A stretch of 64,000 bases of DNA from Myrica gale (Eukaryota; Streptophyta; Magnoliopsida; Fagales; Myricaceae). The first letter of the stretch is position 1, and every line of letters starts with the position of its first letter. The stretch lies in NCBI GenBank assembly GCA_963930655.1, contig OZ005601.1, forward strand, positions 25,482,921 through 25,546,920, in the 5' to 3' direction. Below the pieces are notes generated by a model. It did not search any database and was not told where the DNA came from. It saw nothing but the letters and a program-made list of their open reading frames with translations. The position numbers and the translations under genes are program-made. Positions 49,310-61,222 of the stretch are shown piece by piece.

Positions 49310-50292
49310 TTCTGACATCTGTATTTGTACTGCTTGTCTGATAACAGTCTGGGTATGGTGATGTGGGGAGCATGTATGGTCTTCAAGCTCCTGGAACTAG
49401 TGCAGGTGCATCCTCGAGCAGATAAAGTTACCTCATGGGACAACATTAGACATCAAACGGTGTAGTTACTGGGTCATTACAGGTACATGTTTCTTGAACT
49501 GGATTGGATTGTAAATGAACCATGAATGGATTGGATTGGATTGTGTTGGATTAGTGTAGAGTTTATATTTTTTTATGTGCGTAATATGTTAAAAAAATTG
49601 CTCAATATGAATGTAGGATTACCGGAAAACCGCCACCGCTAAGAGCTGGTTTTTGCCCTTAACGTTGTAGGTGTAGGTGACATTTTTTCTAAAACCGGCA
49701 TATCCGGTGTAGGTGCCGCTCTCTTCCATCCAATCATAACTTTTAACTACAAAAAATATAAAAAATTACCTCTCTCTTCACTTTTTCACTAAATACAGTA
49801 CTAACACTAAATCCAATATCAAAAATTTTAGGCACAAACATCACCTAAATAACAGCTTTCTATCCATCTTCATAAAATCCCCAGGGAGGAAAAATGATAG
49901 CCTTTGCTTCAAAGAAAGAAAAGGACGCGGGGAATATTTTTAGCGAAGATTCTTCTGACAAGTAGATCTTTCGGTTGGTCCAGCACGCCATCCCTTTTTC
50001 CGTCTTCTAGTCATCCCACTATCCTCGACGTCTCAATATCAAAAGCTTCCTCCAATCCAACGGCTAATCCGATCCTGATCTAAACTCGTCACCTATAAAA
50101 CTCTAAACAAAATTTTAAATTCCAGCTCATATGGGAGATATTTAAAGGATTTTTCACGCGCCCCACAAACTCCTTCGCGAGCCCGACACGATGCCTTTCC
50201 GAGATCTACTTGGAACTCCTCGTTGCTAGATTCTCCTCTCCCAAAACCTCCCTGTGACGTAATGGCTGTTCAGTGATTAGGGTTTCAACATC
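49310..50292. other. Spacer and promoter of LPEAT1
   Basis: Positions about 49349-49420 give an isolated open stretch (GYGDVGSMYGLQAPG) of unknown origin. A truncated Tourist-like MITE is at 49735-49845. The last 150 bases are GC-richer and are the likely leader of LPEAT1. Confidence 0.4.
49735..49845. mobile_element. Tourist-like MITE, truncated copy upstream of LPEAT1
   Basis: The core AAAATATAAAAAATTACC, TCTCTCTTCACTTTTTCAC and the end AAAATTTTAGGCACAAACAT, CACC|TAA are present. The other end is missing. It is about 450 bases upstream of the LPEAT1 start codon. Confidence 0.6.
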
Positions 50293-53200
50293 ATGGAGAC
50301 CGAACTCGAGGACCTCAATCTCACGCAAGGCCAAGCCAAGCCCGAACCAAGTCAACCGCCCCAACGATCGGAATCCACCCACGACGACGGCTCCACCAAA
50401 GACGACCGACCGCTCCTGAAGCCCGACCCCACCCCTTTCTCCCACGAGAACTTTGATGACCTCGAGAAGAAATACGCCGCGTTCGCTCGACATGACGTGT
50501 ACGGCCCCCTGGGATGCGGCGAGCTGCCGTTGGAGGAGAAGGTCCTGCTCGGCATCGCGGCGGTGACCTTAGTGCCGATACGCGTGGTTATGGCGATGAG
50601 CGTGTTGATTTTGTATTACTTTATATGCTGGATTTGCACGCTGTTCTCGGCACCGAATCGGGAGGACGGTGAGCAGGAGGATTACGCGCACATGGGCGGG
50701 TGGAGGAGAGCCGTGATGTTCTGGTATGGGAGGTTCCTTTCCAGGGTCATGCTTTTCGTTCTAGGTTTTTATTGGATCAAGGAGACGACGTACCGGATTC
50801 CTAATGGGAAGGAGAACTCGTCAACTGCTCAGGTATCCAATCTTATTCTCTTCCTGTCATTTTATGTTAACCCTGTGAAAATGACTCCTTTAATGTTGCT
50901 ATCAAAGTTTAATACAGTACCTGTATATAGTAACAAAGGCTGAAGTACACTTTTCGTAAAATTCCCATCGTTTTCGATTTTCTCGTCCTCTAAATTTGAA
51001 TTGCGTTTTGAACATGTTAAAAAGCAGCGACTTCGTCCCTCCCTGCATCAATCTCGCATGCCAAATTTAGTCTGTTCACTTGTGTTAATGCTACGGCTTA
51101 TATCATTCAGGGATGCAATAAAAAATTACATCGGTCAAAGTTTAGGGACCACATTTGTAATTTAGCCTAAGAGAATAAAGTCACGCTTGGTGTGTCATTC
51201 GCTCTAAGATGCAAAATGACAAAAACGACCAGAAGAGTTATATCATTCCGTTGAAATGCATACTGTCTTTTCACCTAAGTAGTCCGACTATAGCCCCAAT
51301 TATGGCCTTGAATAAGACCTGGAACAAAAAAAAATATCACAGTTCTGTTCTATCATATATGCTTTGGTAAATTAGAAGCATCCAATAAGTTGCTTGCTCT
51401 AGGAGTGCATTATTGTAGTTCAGAGTTCTTTTTTTTTTCCTTTAGGTTGTTTGGGTCCAGCAGGATTTGATTACTTAGATTTGTATCTTCTTAACTGCTT
51501 TCCATTCTTGGTCTTCTCAACTGGGCAGGATGAGGGCAAATATGAGTCTGAAGAGCCTGAAAGACCTGGGGCAGTTATCTCTAACCACATATCATACATC
51601 GATATACTGTATCACATGTCTTCTTCCTTTCCGAGCTTTGTTGCTAAGGTTGGTTCATTTGGCATGCTGCATAAAACACAGGCTTCGTAGGATTTACTTC
51701 TCTTAAATTGAACATAAATATTTTCACATCTTTTTGGTGTTTTCGCTGACATTTTTTGTTGTGACTCTCTCAATTGGAATCCTGGATTTCTTTGCTAAAG
51801 CGATCAGTGGCTAAACTTCCTCTAGTTGGTCTCATAAGGTTAGTTCACTCATCTTAGCTTCTTTATTCTTCTGTTTTCTTGTAGTTTTACTATTTAACAG
51901 CTGCAATGGGTGAGAAATGATGTCATTTGTGTCATTTTTTTATGCAGTAAGTGCCTCGGTTGTGTGTATGTTCAGCGGGAGTCAAAGTCATCTGAATTAA
52001 AGGGTGTTTCAGGTACTACAACATAGATGTCTATGTTCTTTACTCTTGTTCTTTGAGTTGGAGATGAGTACATCACTCAAAATGCATTTCTTCCCATTTT
52101 TGTTTTTATTCTGCATCTCTGTCCGTGTTTATTTTAGTTTTGTGGCATATTTTCTATTGTAGCTACACTTACATCATCATATTATTGGCATCAATATGAA
52201 TTAAGCTGAAACCTTCTCCCTCTCATGTGCTGAGTTGATATTGAGTTTATTTGCTCAATCTCAGTATATGGTTATGTTAAAAAAGGGTTCTGAATTGCTG
52301 TAATATCATGGACAGAATACAGCAAATCCTACAATTTATTAGTGATGGTAATAAAGTAAATAAACTAATGTGAATAGCAACTTACTGTGATTTTTTTTTG
52401 AGCAGCAACTTACTGTGACTGAGTTTAAAGGAAGTATGTTCAATTTTAAGCAATATTTCTCTGCCAAAGACCCTGCTTAAGAAAGACCAACATTTTAAAT
52501 TGCCATTTCTTTAACTTAATTTAATCTATAATATCTGCAAAGGGGGTCTCCCCATGAAGCATTGTTTCTCTATTGCATAAAGGGATGCGAACTGTGGGAG
52601 GAAGGATGGTAGAAGGGAAGGTGCAGAAAGCCCTCATTTTTTGCTCCGACTTTTGGTTCTGCTGCTTCCCCCTCCTATGGTTTGTTTGGTTCTGGGTGAA
52701 GTTCAATACAATGGTCTAATTTTGTAGCATCCTTATATCTAGGTTCATCCTATATTATTTATGAATTTAGGCAATACGTGAAGACAAGAATACAGATACA
52801 TAGATACAAAAAACTCATTATAGGAAACATACCAATAGCCACAACATTGAAAAACAAAAGTACAAGAGAATATTTGGCCTTTGTACTGTTGTAGTGGTCA
52901 AATGATAGGAATTGATTCATTATTTGAACCCAGCATCAGCTGTGCTTGAACGTATATATTTTTCTCCTTTAATTCCTTACTACAGCCTAGCTATGTCTGT
53001 CTCTTTCCCAGAGGTGACCTAGTATGCCTCTACCTCCACTTTCTGTATTTCTCTTCCTTACCTTGCCAATCAGACTAGGATCTTGCTGCCCTGTCTTATG
53101 GCAAAACATGCATTTGGTCAGTCTGCAGCTATGCAGCACTGTTTAAGACGAAGAAAAAATAATTAATTAACACCCAACTACCCCTCTTTCTTTTTCTAAG

Positions 53201-56200
53201 ATTAGAGCTCTTTCCAAGCTCTATTTCAGATCACTCTTTTTGGCCGAATCAATACAACAACAAAAAACCCACTAAGCTAGTGTAATAGAGCACTATGCAT
53301 TCTGTGTAAATGTGTCAAGCATATAGGAGAATTGGGCTGATATTAATCCTTGTTTGCTTGCAGCTGTTGTGACTGAAAGAGTCAAAGAAGCTCATAAAAA
53401 TAAGTCTGCTCCAATGATGTTGCTTTTTCCAGGTAAGCAATTTTCCATATCCCATATCCATGTACCTTGCTGTGTTTTCCAAAAATTGCACAAACCTGTA
53501 TCTTCAATAAAATCTCAAGAAGACTGAGGTTACCGGTAAATGGCATTCAGTTGCAAGATATAGTTTTTAGGGTATTAAACAATGTCTCTAAAATAGGAAA
53601 TTTCCCTAGGTTTAAAATGTGAATTGCACATATTGGAACTTATAGCAAATCTTTGGACAGCTGTTCTCCTGTATTCTTTTAACTTTTAGCTTCCTCAATG
53701 GAAGTATCAGAGGTATGTATAGTGTAGGATGGGTTTAATTGTAGCACTAGTTTTTCTTGTGTTCACTTACTCTTATGATCAATTAACAGTCTCAAGTTGC
53801 TTACCAAAAAAAACAAAAAACTGTCTCAAGTCACTATAAATTCCCTTCTCTGCATCAAAAGTTGAGATGTTACTCGATCTATTTTTGCTGGCTGAAACTT
53901 TAGCATTGTCTCTCATCTATTTTCCATCATCACAATCTAGTGTTTGCTGACTTTTAATTTTCTTCAATTTACTTGCAGAGGGCACAACTACAAATGGAGA
54001 CTTCCTCCTGCCATTCAAGACAGGTGCATTCATAGCAAAAACGCCAGTGCTTCCAGTGATTCTAAGATATTCTTTCCGAAGATTTAGTCCTGCCTGGGAG
54101 TCAGTATCTGGGGTGAGTGCTTCTTATGCTCCACTTCCACTACTCATGACAATTTCGGATAATGAAAGCCAGTGTAATTGCTGCATCCATCCCATTCGGA
54201 TTGACTTGAGAAGGAAAAACGTTTAGGAGAGTACAGTAAATGCCTCCAACTTTAGGGGACACAATGATAAATTGTAATGGAGCAATGTGAACAAAATTTA
54301 CTGTTAGGGTGGAAGGTATTTTTCTGAGTATCTCTTTTTCCCCTCTTGGAGGAAGAGAAGTACTTATAATACAAAAAAGCATTTTAGAAGTACTGGCCTC
54401 TCCCACCACCAGACAAAGGCCCTCCCAAGACCTCTCTTAGGCATGCCATGACAAATTGTGTGAATGCCATAGATGCCAGTGGTGCCACGTATATATTCCT
54501 GGATATCCTACTTGTGAAACATGGCCAAACAAATAAAATTGTATGGTTTGTTCACATATTTTGAGTCAGTGGTATTGATGGAATTGTGAGCTTGAAAAAT
54601 TATCTTCTCAGAGCTTTGAACATTCTAGGTTCATCCAAGCTAGATTGGACTTAAATTTTCTGCTCAATTAGAAATCTTACTTTTTCTGATCTTTGCTTGC
54701 AGGCGAGACATGTCTTTCTTCTTCTCTGTCAATTTGTGAATCACTTAGAGGTGTCACGATTCCCTATTTACTACCCCTCACAACAAGAAAAGGATGATCC
54801 AAAACTTTACTCGCATAATGTTAGAAGGTTGATGTCAAGCGAGGTATACTTTTCCAATCAATTTTTTGACATTACGTAACTGAAAAGTAATTACATTAAT
54901 ATTTGAACGGACTGCTTATGCACTAATGTTCTGCCTTGTAAGGTTTCTAGACCGTAAGCATTTTGTACTGCATACCCAAAAAAAAAAAAGAGAAGAGAAA
55001 TGGATCCGCCATATCGTGAAAGTCAATTCTATGAATGTCATATATGGGATCTTCCAGATGCTGTTCTGTGCATGACGTGCTTATCTTTCCAACATAGTGT
55101 TGGAGTTCTTGCTCAAACAATGTAGCAAGGTTGCTCCTTGCATTTTAGACAGATTCACCTTAATAATTGGGCTTAGCCATTACAAAGCTGTATGCAGTGT
55201 TAACTATCATCAATGTTGTATATGTTTCGGTAGTGTAGCCAAACAAAGTATGCCTCACATCTTCACCCGACTGCTTTGAAAGATTCTTGATTAGACCAAC
55301 TCTAATAAACACTAGAATTATGTATCTTTGAAATATAGAAACAATATTGGTAGTGCATTCTTGTGGAAGCGAGTGAAGATTGATTTGTTATTAGAATATT
55401 ATCAAACTGTCTGGAACCTGTATTGCAATAGCTTTATCCTATATAATCTTAGGTGTTTGAGAGGAAATGCAACTGTATAGAACCACTTGGGGTGTGGCTA
55501 TTGTATGCGACCACTTGCTGAGGTTGGCCATGTGGCTCAACAATACTGTTTTGTTATATTGTTCTGTGCACTGGCTAAACAGAGGAAAGTTTCAGTATTA
55601 CACGCTTAGACTTTGAGAAGTTATAAGTGCCATGTGATCGGAAATTAGATTATGGTACTATGTGAAATTGAATAGTTCTTAAGGTTTTTCTTTTTGGGTA
55701 AGTAACTCTTAGGGTTGCAGACGACTTCCTGATTTCTCTTGTTCTCTAGAGTTTTAATTCCAAGCTAATGATCTTCTGGAGGCCAAGATCAACAATTAGT
55801 AGTAGTACATGACTATGAATAGGAAAAACATATCACCTTGTGCAATTAGAGTAATAGGTGAATTAAACATGTTAGTTTTGCTTTCCCATCACTAAATAAG
55901 AATTAAGAAATAGCTTTTGATGGATAAAAAAAAAAGAAGCTTTTGAGGGGCGATAGCGTATGCTGCGTTCTGGTTCTTGAATATGAATTGAGGTCTAAAT
56001 GTGCCTCTATCACATAATGACAATCTATTGGAGGCCAAATATACTATAAAGTGCAACTGTAGTGGCTTCGTTCAATTTGCTTTGTACCATACATGGCCAC
56101 TAATATTAACTCTGTTCTATTTCTGCTGCCCTTTTTTGCGTCCAGGGTAATTTGATACTATCAGATCTTGGGCTGCCTGAAAAGCGAATCTATCTTGCTG

Positions 56201-56253
56201 CTCTCAATGGTAATAATAGCCTGCCTAGTGTTTTGCATCAGAAAGACGATTGA
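50293..56253 (+). CDS. LPEAT1: Lysophospholipid acyltransferase LPEAT1
   Basis: Eight exons: 50293-50832, 51529-51648, 51801-51838, 51948-52012, 53364-53432, 53979-54112, 54703-54843 and 56146-56253. All have GT/AG borders with consistent phases; 404 residues. It transfers acyl groups to lysophosphatidylethanolamine (and related lysolipids) in the ER. A polar N-terminus with a DRPLLK segment leads to a hydrophobic region (about 85-120, LLGIAAVTLVPIRVVM and VLILYYFICWICTLF) that should anchor it. The PlsC acyltransferase motifs are NHx4D at 199-205 (His200, Asp205) and FPEGTTTNGD at 276-285. ARHVFLLLCQFVNHLEV and YYPSQQEKDDPKLY follow, and the protein ends HQKDD, like known LPEAT1. It lacks the EF hands of LPEAT2. 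Intron 1 contains a decayed repeat. Confidence 0.93.
50938..51168. mobile_element. Decayed inverted-repeat element in LPEAT1 intron 1
   Basis: The left end AGGCTGAAGTACACTTTTCG and the right end, reading GGCTAAATTACAAATGTGGTC on the minus strand, are loosely inverted, with GGGACCACATTTGTAATTTAG typical of long-TIR repeat ends. Similarity between the arms is weak, so this is a low-confidence call. Confidence 0.3.
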
Positions 56254-58138
56254 TAATTTCATGGCTTCGCTCCCAAATGATATCTTGTAGCAGTTGAGTT
56301 TCTTAGTTTTCAATTGGTAGTTGCTCATGAATGCACTGGCACAGCTAGGGTGTGTACCCAACGCAGTTGCCGCCTTGTAAGACCCATGGTGTTTTAATGT
56401 GGTGATGGATCTCTTCTGTGGAAACATCTGATCAATAAAAAGTTACTTGGGTTTACACGGGGATGGTCTCATACTCGATATGTTACTCTCCTGAAACCCT
56501 TCTAAGGCAGAACGATGCATATCCGTATTCTGAATCATCTCTTTTGTGTGCCTGCAGGTTTGTTATGCCAAAGCTAATTCGGAGCTCTGTATATTGGTTG
56601 TATGATTCTATTGTTTATAGGAAAAGGGAATGAAAAATCTATATCGAAAATCATGTGGAGAACAAGTATTTTTATTCTATCGGTAGTTAACATTCACTTA
56701 TCTGATTTCTGAATTCTTTGGTGAGGGTGGGGAGTGGGGGGGAAGACGTCCTTTTTTTCTTTTTTAAAGCAGGCCCCTGAGGTTTTTACATGGTGGCCTA
56801 TAGAGATCCTGGAAGATTATCCCACGACGTGACTTAGGTCCTGCTATTGTCTTCCTAACTGTTAAAAACGAGTGGAAGCTTGTTTTTGAAGTGACTCACT
56901 GGAATGGTGTTGTACTGCTTTGGCGAACACAAATCTTGATGATCAGAACTCTGTTCTAAGCGGCGGAGAACTACACGGTTGGAGAGTGCTTAGATGAACT
57001 AAGATGTGCTCCCGATAAAAGTGGTTCGATTGTTGTTCTAGTTCGTTTTCCCCTTGCACTCTGCCCCCCGTCTAACACGAGATGGGCCCAATTTTGAGAG
57101 TTTTTTTCTTTGACACATAACTGAACAAAACAGCTTATTTCTACTGGATAAAGCATCACGCGAGGGGATCCATTTGGGCAGCTAAAGAAGGAAAACTTTA
57201 GTAGAAATAGATAGTAATATGCCCCCTATACCTTATCGTTGTGATTCCTCTCTTACTTGCTTTTGGGTTTCGTCATATCATGCGTGTATGCCAAATTAGT
57301 CCCTTTTTGGTCCCCAGTTTCACACGTGAATTTTTTTGGGTTTTGGGTAAGTGTGTTTCTTGTAATTTAACTAAAGAAAAACTTCGTCGTTTCTCCTCTG
57401 TTTTGGTTCTTAAAACAAAATCTCAATGTTACTTTTTTGCTATATAACATCACGAGAGGAAAGCTATTGATTGGTAATCTTTTAGGAAATATTTATTGTC
57501 CTCAAATTATTGGGTCAATTCGAGTATCCACGATTCCCCGAATGCTAGCATTATAGAACACATAAATGGTTGATCTATGTATAATAACCTTGCACCCTTA
57601 AATTATGTACTTAATTATTAAACAAGTGTCTAAATTATCAAGTTTGTTATTGAGTCTTTAGAGTATTAAAATCATCAATGTGTACTACTTACAATCTAAA
57701 CGTCTGAAACAGAGGAAGATATATCTTGTGGCACACGATGTTAACAAACATCAATGCATATTCCTTGTGATCTAAAATTTATAGTAATTTGAAGGCGTAA
57801 TATAAAGAAAAGAAGTAAATAATTTAGACTCTTTTAGTATACAGTACAATAAATCCATTAAAAAAAACTAATGGTAGAAGATTAAAGATTATTGGAGACT
57901 TTGTAATAATAGCACAAAAGCATTCAGGCGCCTGAGATTTACTAGAAACCTCGACAATCTTTTTTTCTGTCAAATTTGTTAATTTTAATTTGCATAAAAG
58001 AGAAAAGCACTGAGAACATCCAAAATTCCCAATTGTACACCCAAACAAAACCCAACAAGGTAACGACAACGTTAAAAGAGTTATCCGACGTGGACAATTG
58101 GAAGTGCAACGACAACGCTGCTCTTGCCTTCTTTTCTT
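56254..58138. other. 3' UTR of LPEAT1 and spacer
   Basis: The first few hundred bases are the probable 3' UTR. The rest is AT-rich spacer with no gene or element I can support. Confidence 0.45.
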
Positions 58139-58355
58139 TGGGAAATGATAGGGATCCCGAATTCGGTCCCGAACGCCGACGTGTACATATTTTAAACGCA
58201 TTCATCCCGGTTCTCCATCATCCTCCCGATTCATTTCCCCTGCTATTAGAACGCTTTGTCTCCTCATTTCGCTGAAGCTCTCCTCCGTGTAAGCGCATCT
58301 CTCTTGCTCCTCATTTCTGCACGCCTCTCCGTGTAGCTCTTCCATACAAGGAAAG

Positions 58356-59436
58356 ATGCTGAGCAAATCCCATGGTGTTGGGAAAAATCAGCTCATCGAG
58401 TCGTCACAACCTTCATCTACCTCAACTCACACTGGCTCTTCAGTTAGTCGGCCTTCGTTTAATTACAGTAGCAGGTCGCAACAAATAATTGGCCTCCAAA
58501 AAGGTATTAAATTTAAAATAATGTTCGTTTGTGTCAATCTTTGTTTTACTCGAGGTTATTGTTTGAAGATGTTGAGGGTTCAAATGGGTTTCACTAGATT
58601 CTTTAAGGATTTTAGGGCATTTTATAATGGGTTTTTTTTATGCAAAATACAAGTTCTCGACAGATGCTGAAGTTGTTAGTTGTTCGTACCTGTAGTAGGC
58701 ATTGATCTGGTCCTGTTGTTCTTAGAGTTGTTCTCATGTGTTTCATGGCATCTTTGATTGTAAATCCCGAGCATGTGTTCTGTTCGACGAGGGTTTGTTT
58801 ATTTTGAAGCTTAGTAGTTATGAGAGTTATTAACGAATGTTTTTCCTGAATGTTGTGGATGTCTTTGGCTTCTGGGCAACTAGAGTTTTCTCATCTGTTT
58901 GTCTTATTGCCTAGTATATTTTTGAATCAGTTGATGCCTTTTTAGGCATATATCTAATCTATTTTCTTTTGGCTGCAGTTTATAGAGAGGATGAGGGAGG
59001 AACCAGATGCTCCGACTTGAATGATAGATTCTTTGATTTAACAGTGAATGTGGGAACGAGTCATTGCTTTGGCGCAATGACCACTCGTTTGGTTGTGGCA
59101 TGTCGGGAAAGAAGCAATCTGGAATCAACGACACTGCTATATGGCTCAGTGCCCCACTTGGTTCTGGCATGTGGTGGGAAATGTATTCTGAGAAACACTA
59201 GGCTAAAAGATTCATATCTTACGGTTCAACAGATGTTGAGAGCTAACTACAATCAATATATAGCACAAGACCAGAATATCGACAATATCGCAGCTCTCAA
59301 GCAACCACAAAAGACGGATACATCATTTTGCACAGATTTTTTAGTGCCTAGTGTGAGCCAGATGGCGGATAAATTAACATTTTCTTTTTCTCTTGCGTGT
59401 TACGTTCTAGACATAATCCTGGAGGAGTTTGTTTGA
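58356..59436 (+). CDS. Possible chimeric gene: GIP1-like exon 1 joined to a novel exon
   Basis: Exon 58356-58503 encodes MLSKSHGVGKNQLIES and runs on to SNYSSRSQQIIGLQK, as in GBF-interacting-protein-1-like proteins. Its GTATTA donor leaves phase 1. The acceptor GGCTGCAG at 58971-58978 opens a phase-compatible exon (58979-59436) of 152 residues starting VYREDEGGTRCSDLNDRF, which I do not recognise. The predicted protein is 201 residues. The novel part has no known motif and ends in a hydrophobic stretch (FSFSLACYVLDIILEEFV). The acceptor sits exactly at the end of the duplicated arm. Whether it is transcribed is unknown; a chance open frame is the main alternative. Confidence 0.4.
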
Positions 59437-59804
59437 ATCAGCAAATAGAGACGTGTTGCTTGACGTTGTGACTCTCTTGCAACAGCTAGACATCAAGCCA
59501 GAATCACGAGTACTGAACATATTGGCCCAATAGGTACACATATGCAGATAACAGAATCTGAAGTTTTACAACACATCAAAGTTCCAAACAAGAAAAATGG
59601 TCAAATGGAATTATATTTGAAGGCCTTCTAGACCATTAAGGTGCACTAGGACACCATAAAAGACAAAGTGCCCCTCCAATAAAGCGAGCTTCAGACTTGA
59701 TTTCACCCGTAGCCAGAGGCAAAGATGCTAGGCTGTTATCCTTGACCGGCCTTTTGCTATTCTTCAAGCAATGACTCTCCTCCCACCCCTGGTTGCTTTG
59801 CTGT

Positions 59805-60965
59805 TCATGTGAAAAATTGAATTAGCCAACATGCTAATCCTACCCGGTTATCTTCACAATCGTATGAGGTACATAAAACAATCATATATAGACGAGCATC
59901 TGAATTAGCTGATCTAAAAATAAAAATAACTGCATATGGAATTATAACAAGTTGACGTTGAGGAAGATGTAACTCCTCCAGCTTCTTCTGCAGTTTTAAA
60001 TTTGCTTCTTCCACCTGAAGGACACAAGATTCAGGTTGTTTCTCATCAGTAGCTTCGACTGAAACAGCGGAAACCTCAGATGCACCAGTTGTACCAGCTG
60101 TTCCAGAACTTAGAACAACATTAGAATTCGTTGGCTTCGGTTTCCATTCCTTATTAGAACCAACTGTAGAAAACAGAAACTGTTAATTTCTCATAAGCCT
60201 TTAAGCAGTCAATCCTAACTACATTAATAACTGAGGCGAAAATAATCAGCATTACATCCGGTAAATAATTCTGACTGATAGGAAAATGTTATTAAATACA
60301 CTAGAGTATTAGATAAAAAAATGAAACTGATCTAACTTCCTATGTGCAGCCAAAAGAAAATAGATTAGACATATGCATAAAAAGGCATCAACTGATTCAA
60401 AAATATACTAGGCAATAAGACAAACAGATGAGAAAACTCTAGTTGCCCAGAAGCCAAAGACATCCACAACATTCAGGAAAAACATCCGTTAATAACTCTC
60501 ATAACTACTAAGCTTCAAAATAAACAAACTCTTGTCGAACAGAACACATGCTCGGGATTTACAATCAAAGATGCCATGGAACACATGAGAACAACTCTAA
60601 GAAATCCAGGACCAGATCATTGCCTACTACAGGTACGAACAACAAACAATTTCAGCATCTGTCGAGAACTTGTATTTTGCAAAAAAAAACCCATTATAAA
60701 ATGCCCTAAAATCCTTAAAGAATCTAGTGAAACCCATTTGAACCCTCAACATCTTCAAACAATAACCTCGAGTAAAACAAAGATTGACACAAACGAACAT
60801 TATTTTAAAATTAATACCTTTCTGGGGGCCAATTATTTGTTGCTACCTGCTACTGTAATTAGACGAAGGCCGACTAACTGAAGAGCCAGTGTGAGTTGAG
60901 GTAGATGAAGGTTGTGACGACTCGATGAGCTGATTTTTCCCAACACCTTGGTATTTGCTCAGCAT
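59805..60965 (-). pseudogene. GIP1-like (GBF-interacting protein 1-like) partial gene, broken
   Basis: Two exons on the minus strand: 60965-60818 and 60163-59805, with GT/AG borders and matching phase. Exon 2 gives VGSNKEWKPKPTNSN, then EEANLKLQKKLEELHLPQRQ and LVIIP, the conserved C-terminal region of GIP1-like proteins, after which the sequence departs from the family. Exon 1 matches the plus-strand duplicate but has TAG in place of TCG after SNYSSR, so the frame is interrupted. The long N-terminal DUF1296 (GIP1_N) domain is absent. In the family, these proteins act as nuclear co-regulators of bZIP G-box factors. A genuine short gene with a sequencing error is the alternative. Confidence 0.7.
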
Positions 60966-61222
60966 CTTTCCTTGTATGGAAGAGCTACACGGAGAGGCGT
61001 GCAAAAATGAGGAGGAAGAGAGATGCGCTTTCACGGAGGAGAGCTTCAGCGAAATGAGGAGACAAAGCGTTCTAAAAGCAAGGGAAATGAACTGGGAGGG
61101 AGGGAGAGGGAGAGGGAGAGGGAGAATGAACCGGAAGGGAAAGGGAGAACCGGGATAAATGCGTTTAAAATATGTACACGTCAGCATTCGGGACCGAATT
61201 CGGGATCCCTATCATTTCCCCT

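Larger units (their letters stand above)
58139..61222. repeat. Inverted duplication with arms of about 0.84 kb
   Basis: The plus arm (58139-58976) and minus arm (61222-60355) match from GGGAAATGATAGGGATCCCG through a leader, the first coding exon of a GIP1-like gene and its intron, to TTTTGGCTGCA. Identity is roughly 95 percent by eye, with one larger length difference in a CCCTCTC repeat of the leader (61080-61140). The spacer of about 1.4 kb holds different sequence on each side: a new open frame for the plus arm and the second GIP1-like exon for the minus arm. No target duplication or transposon ends were seen. Confidence 0.85.
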
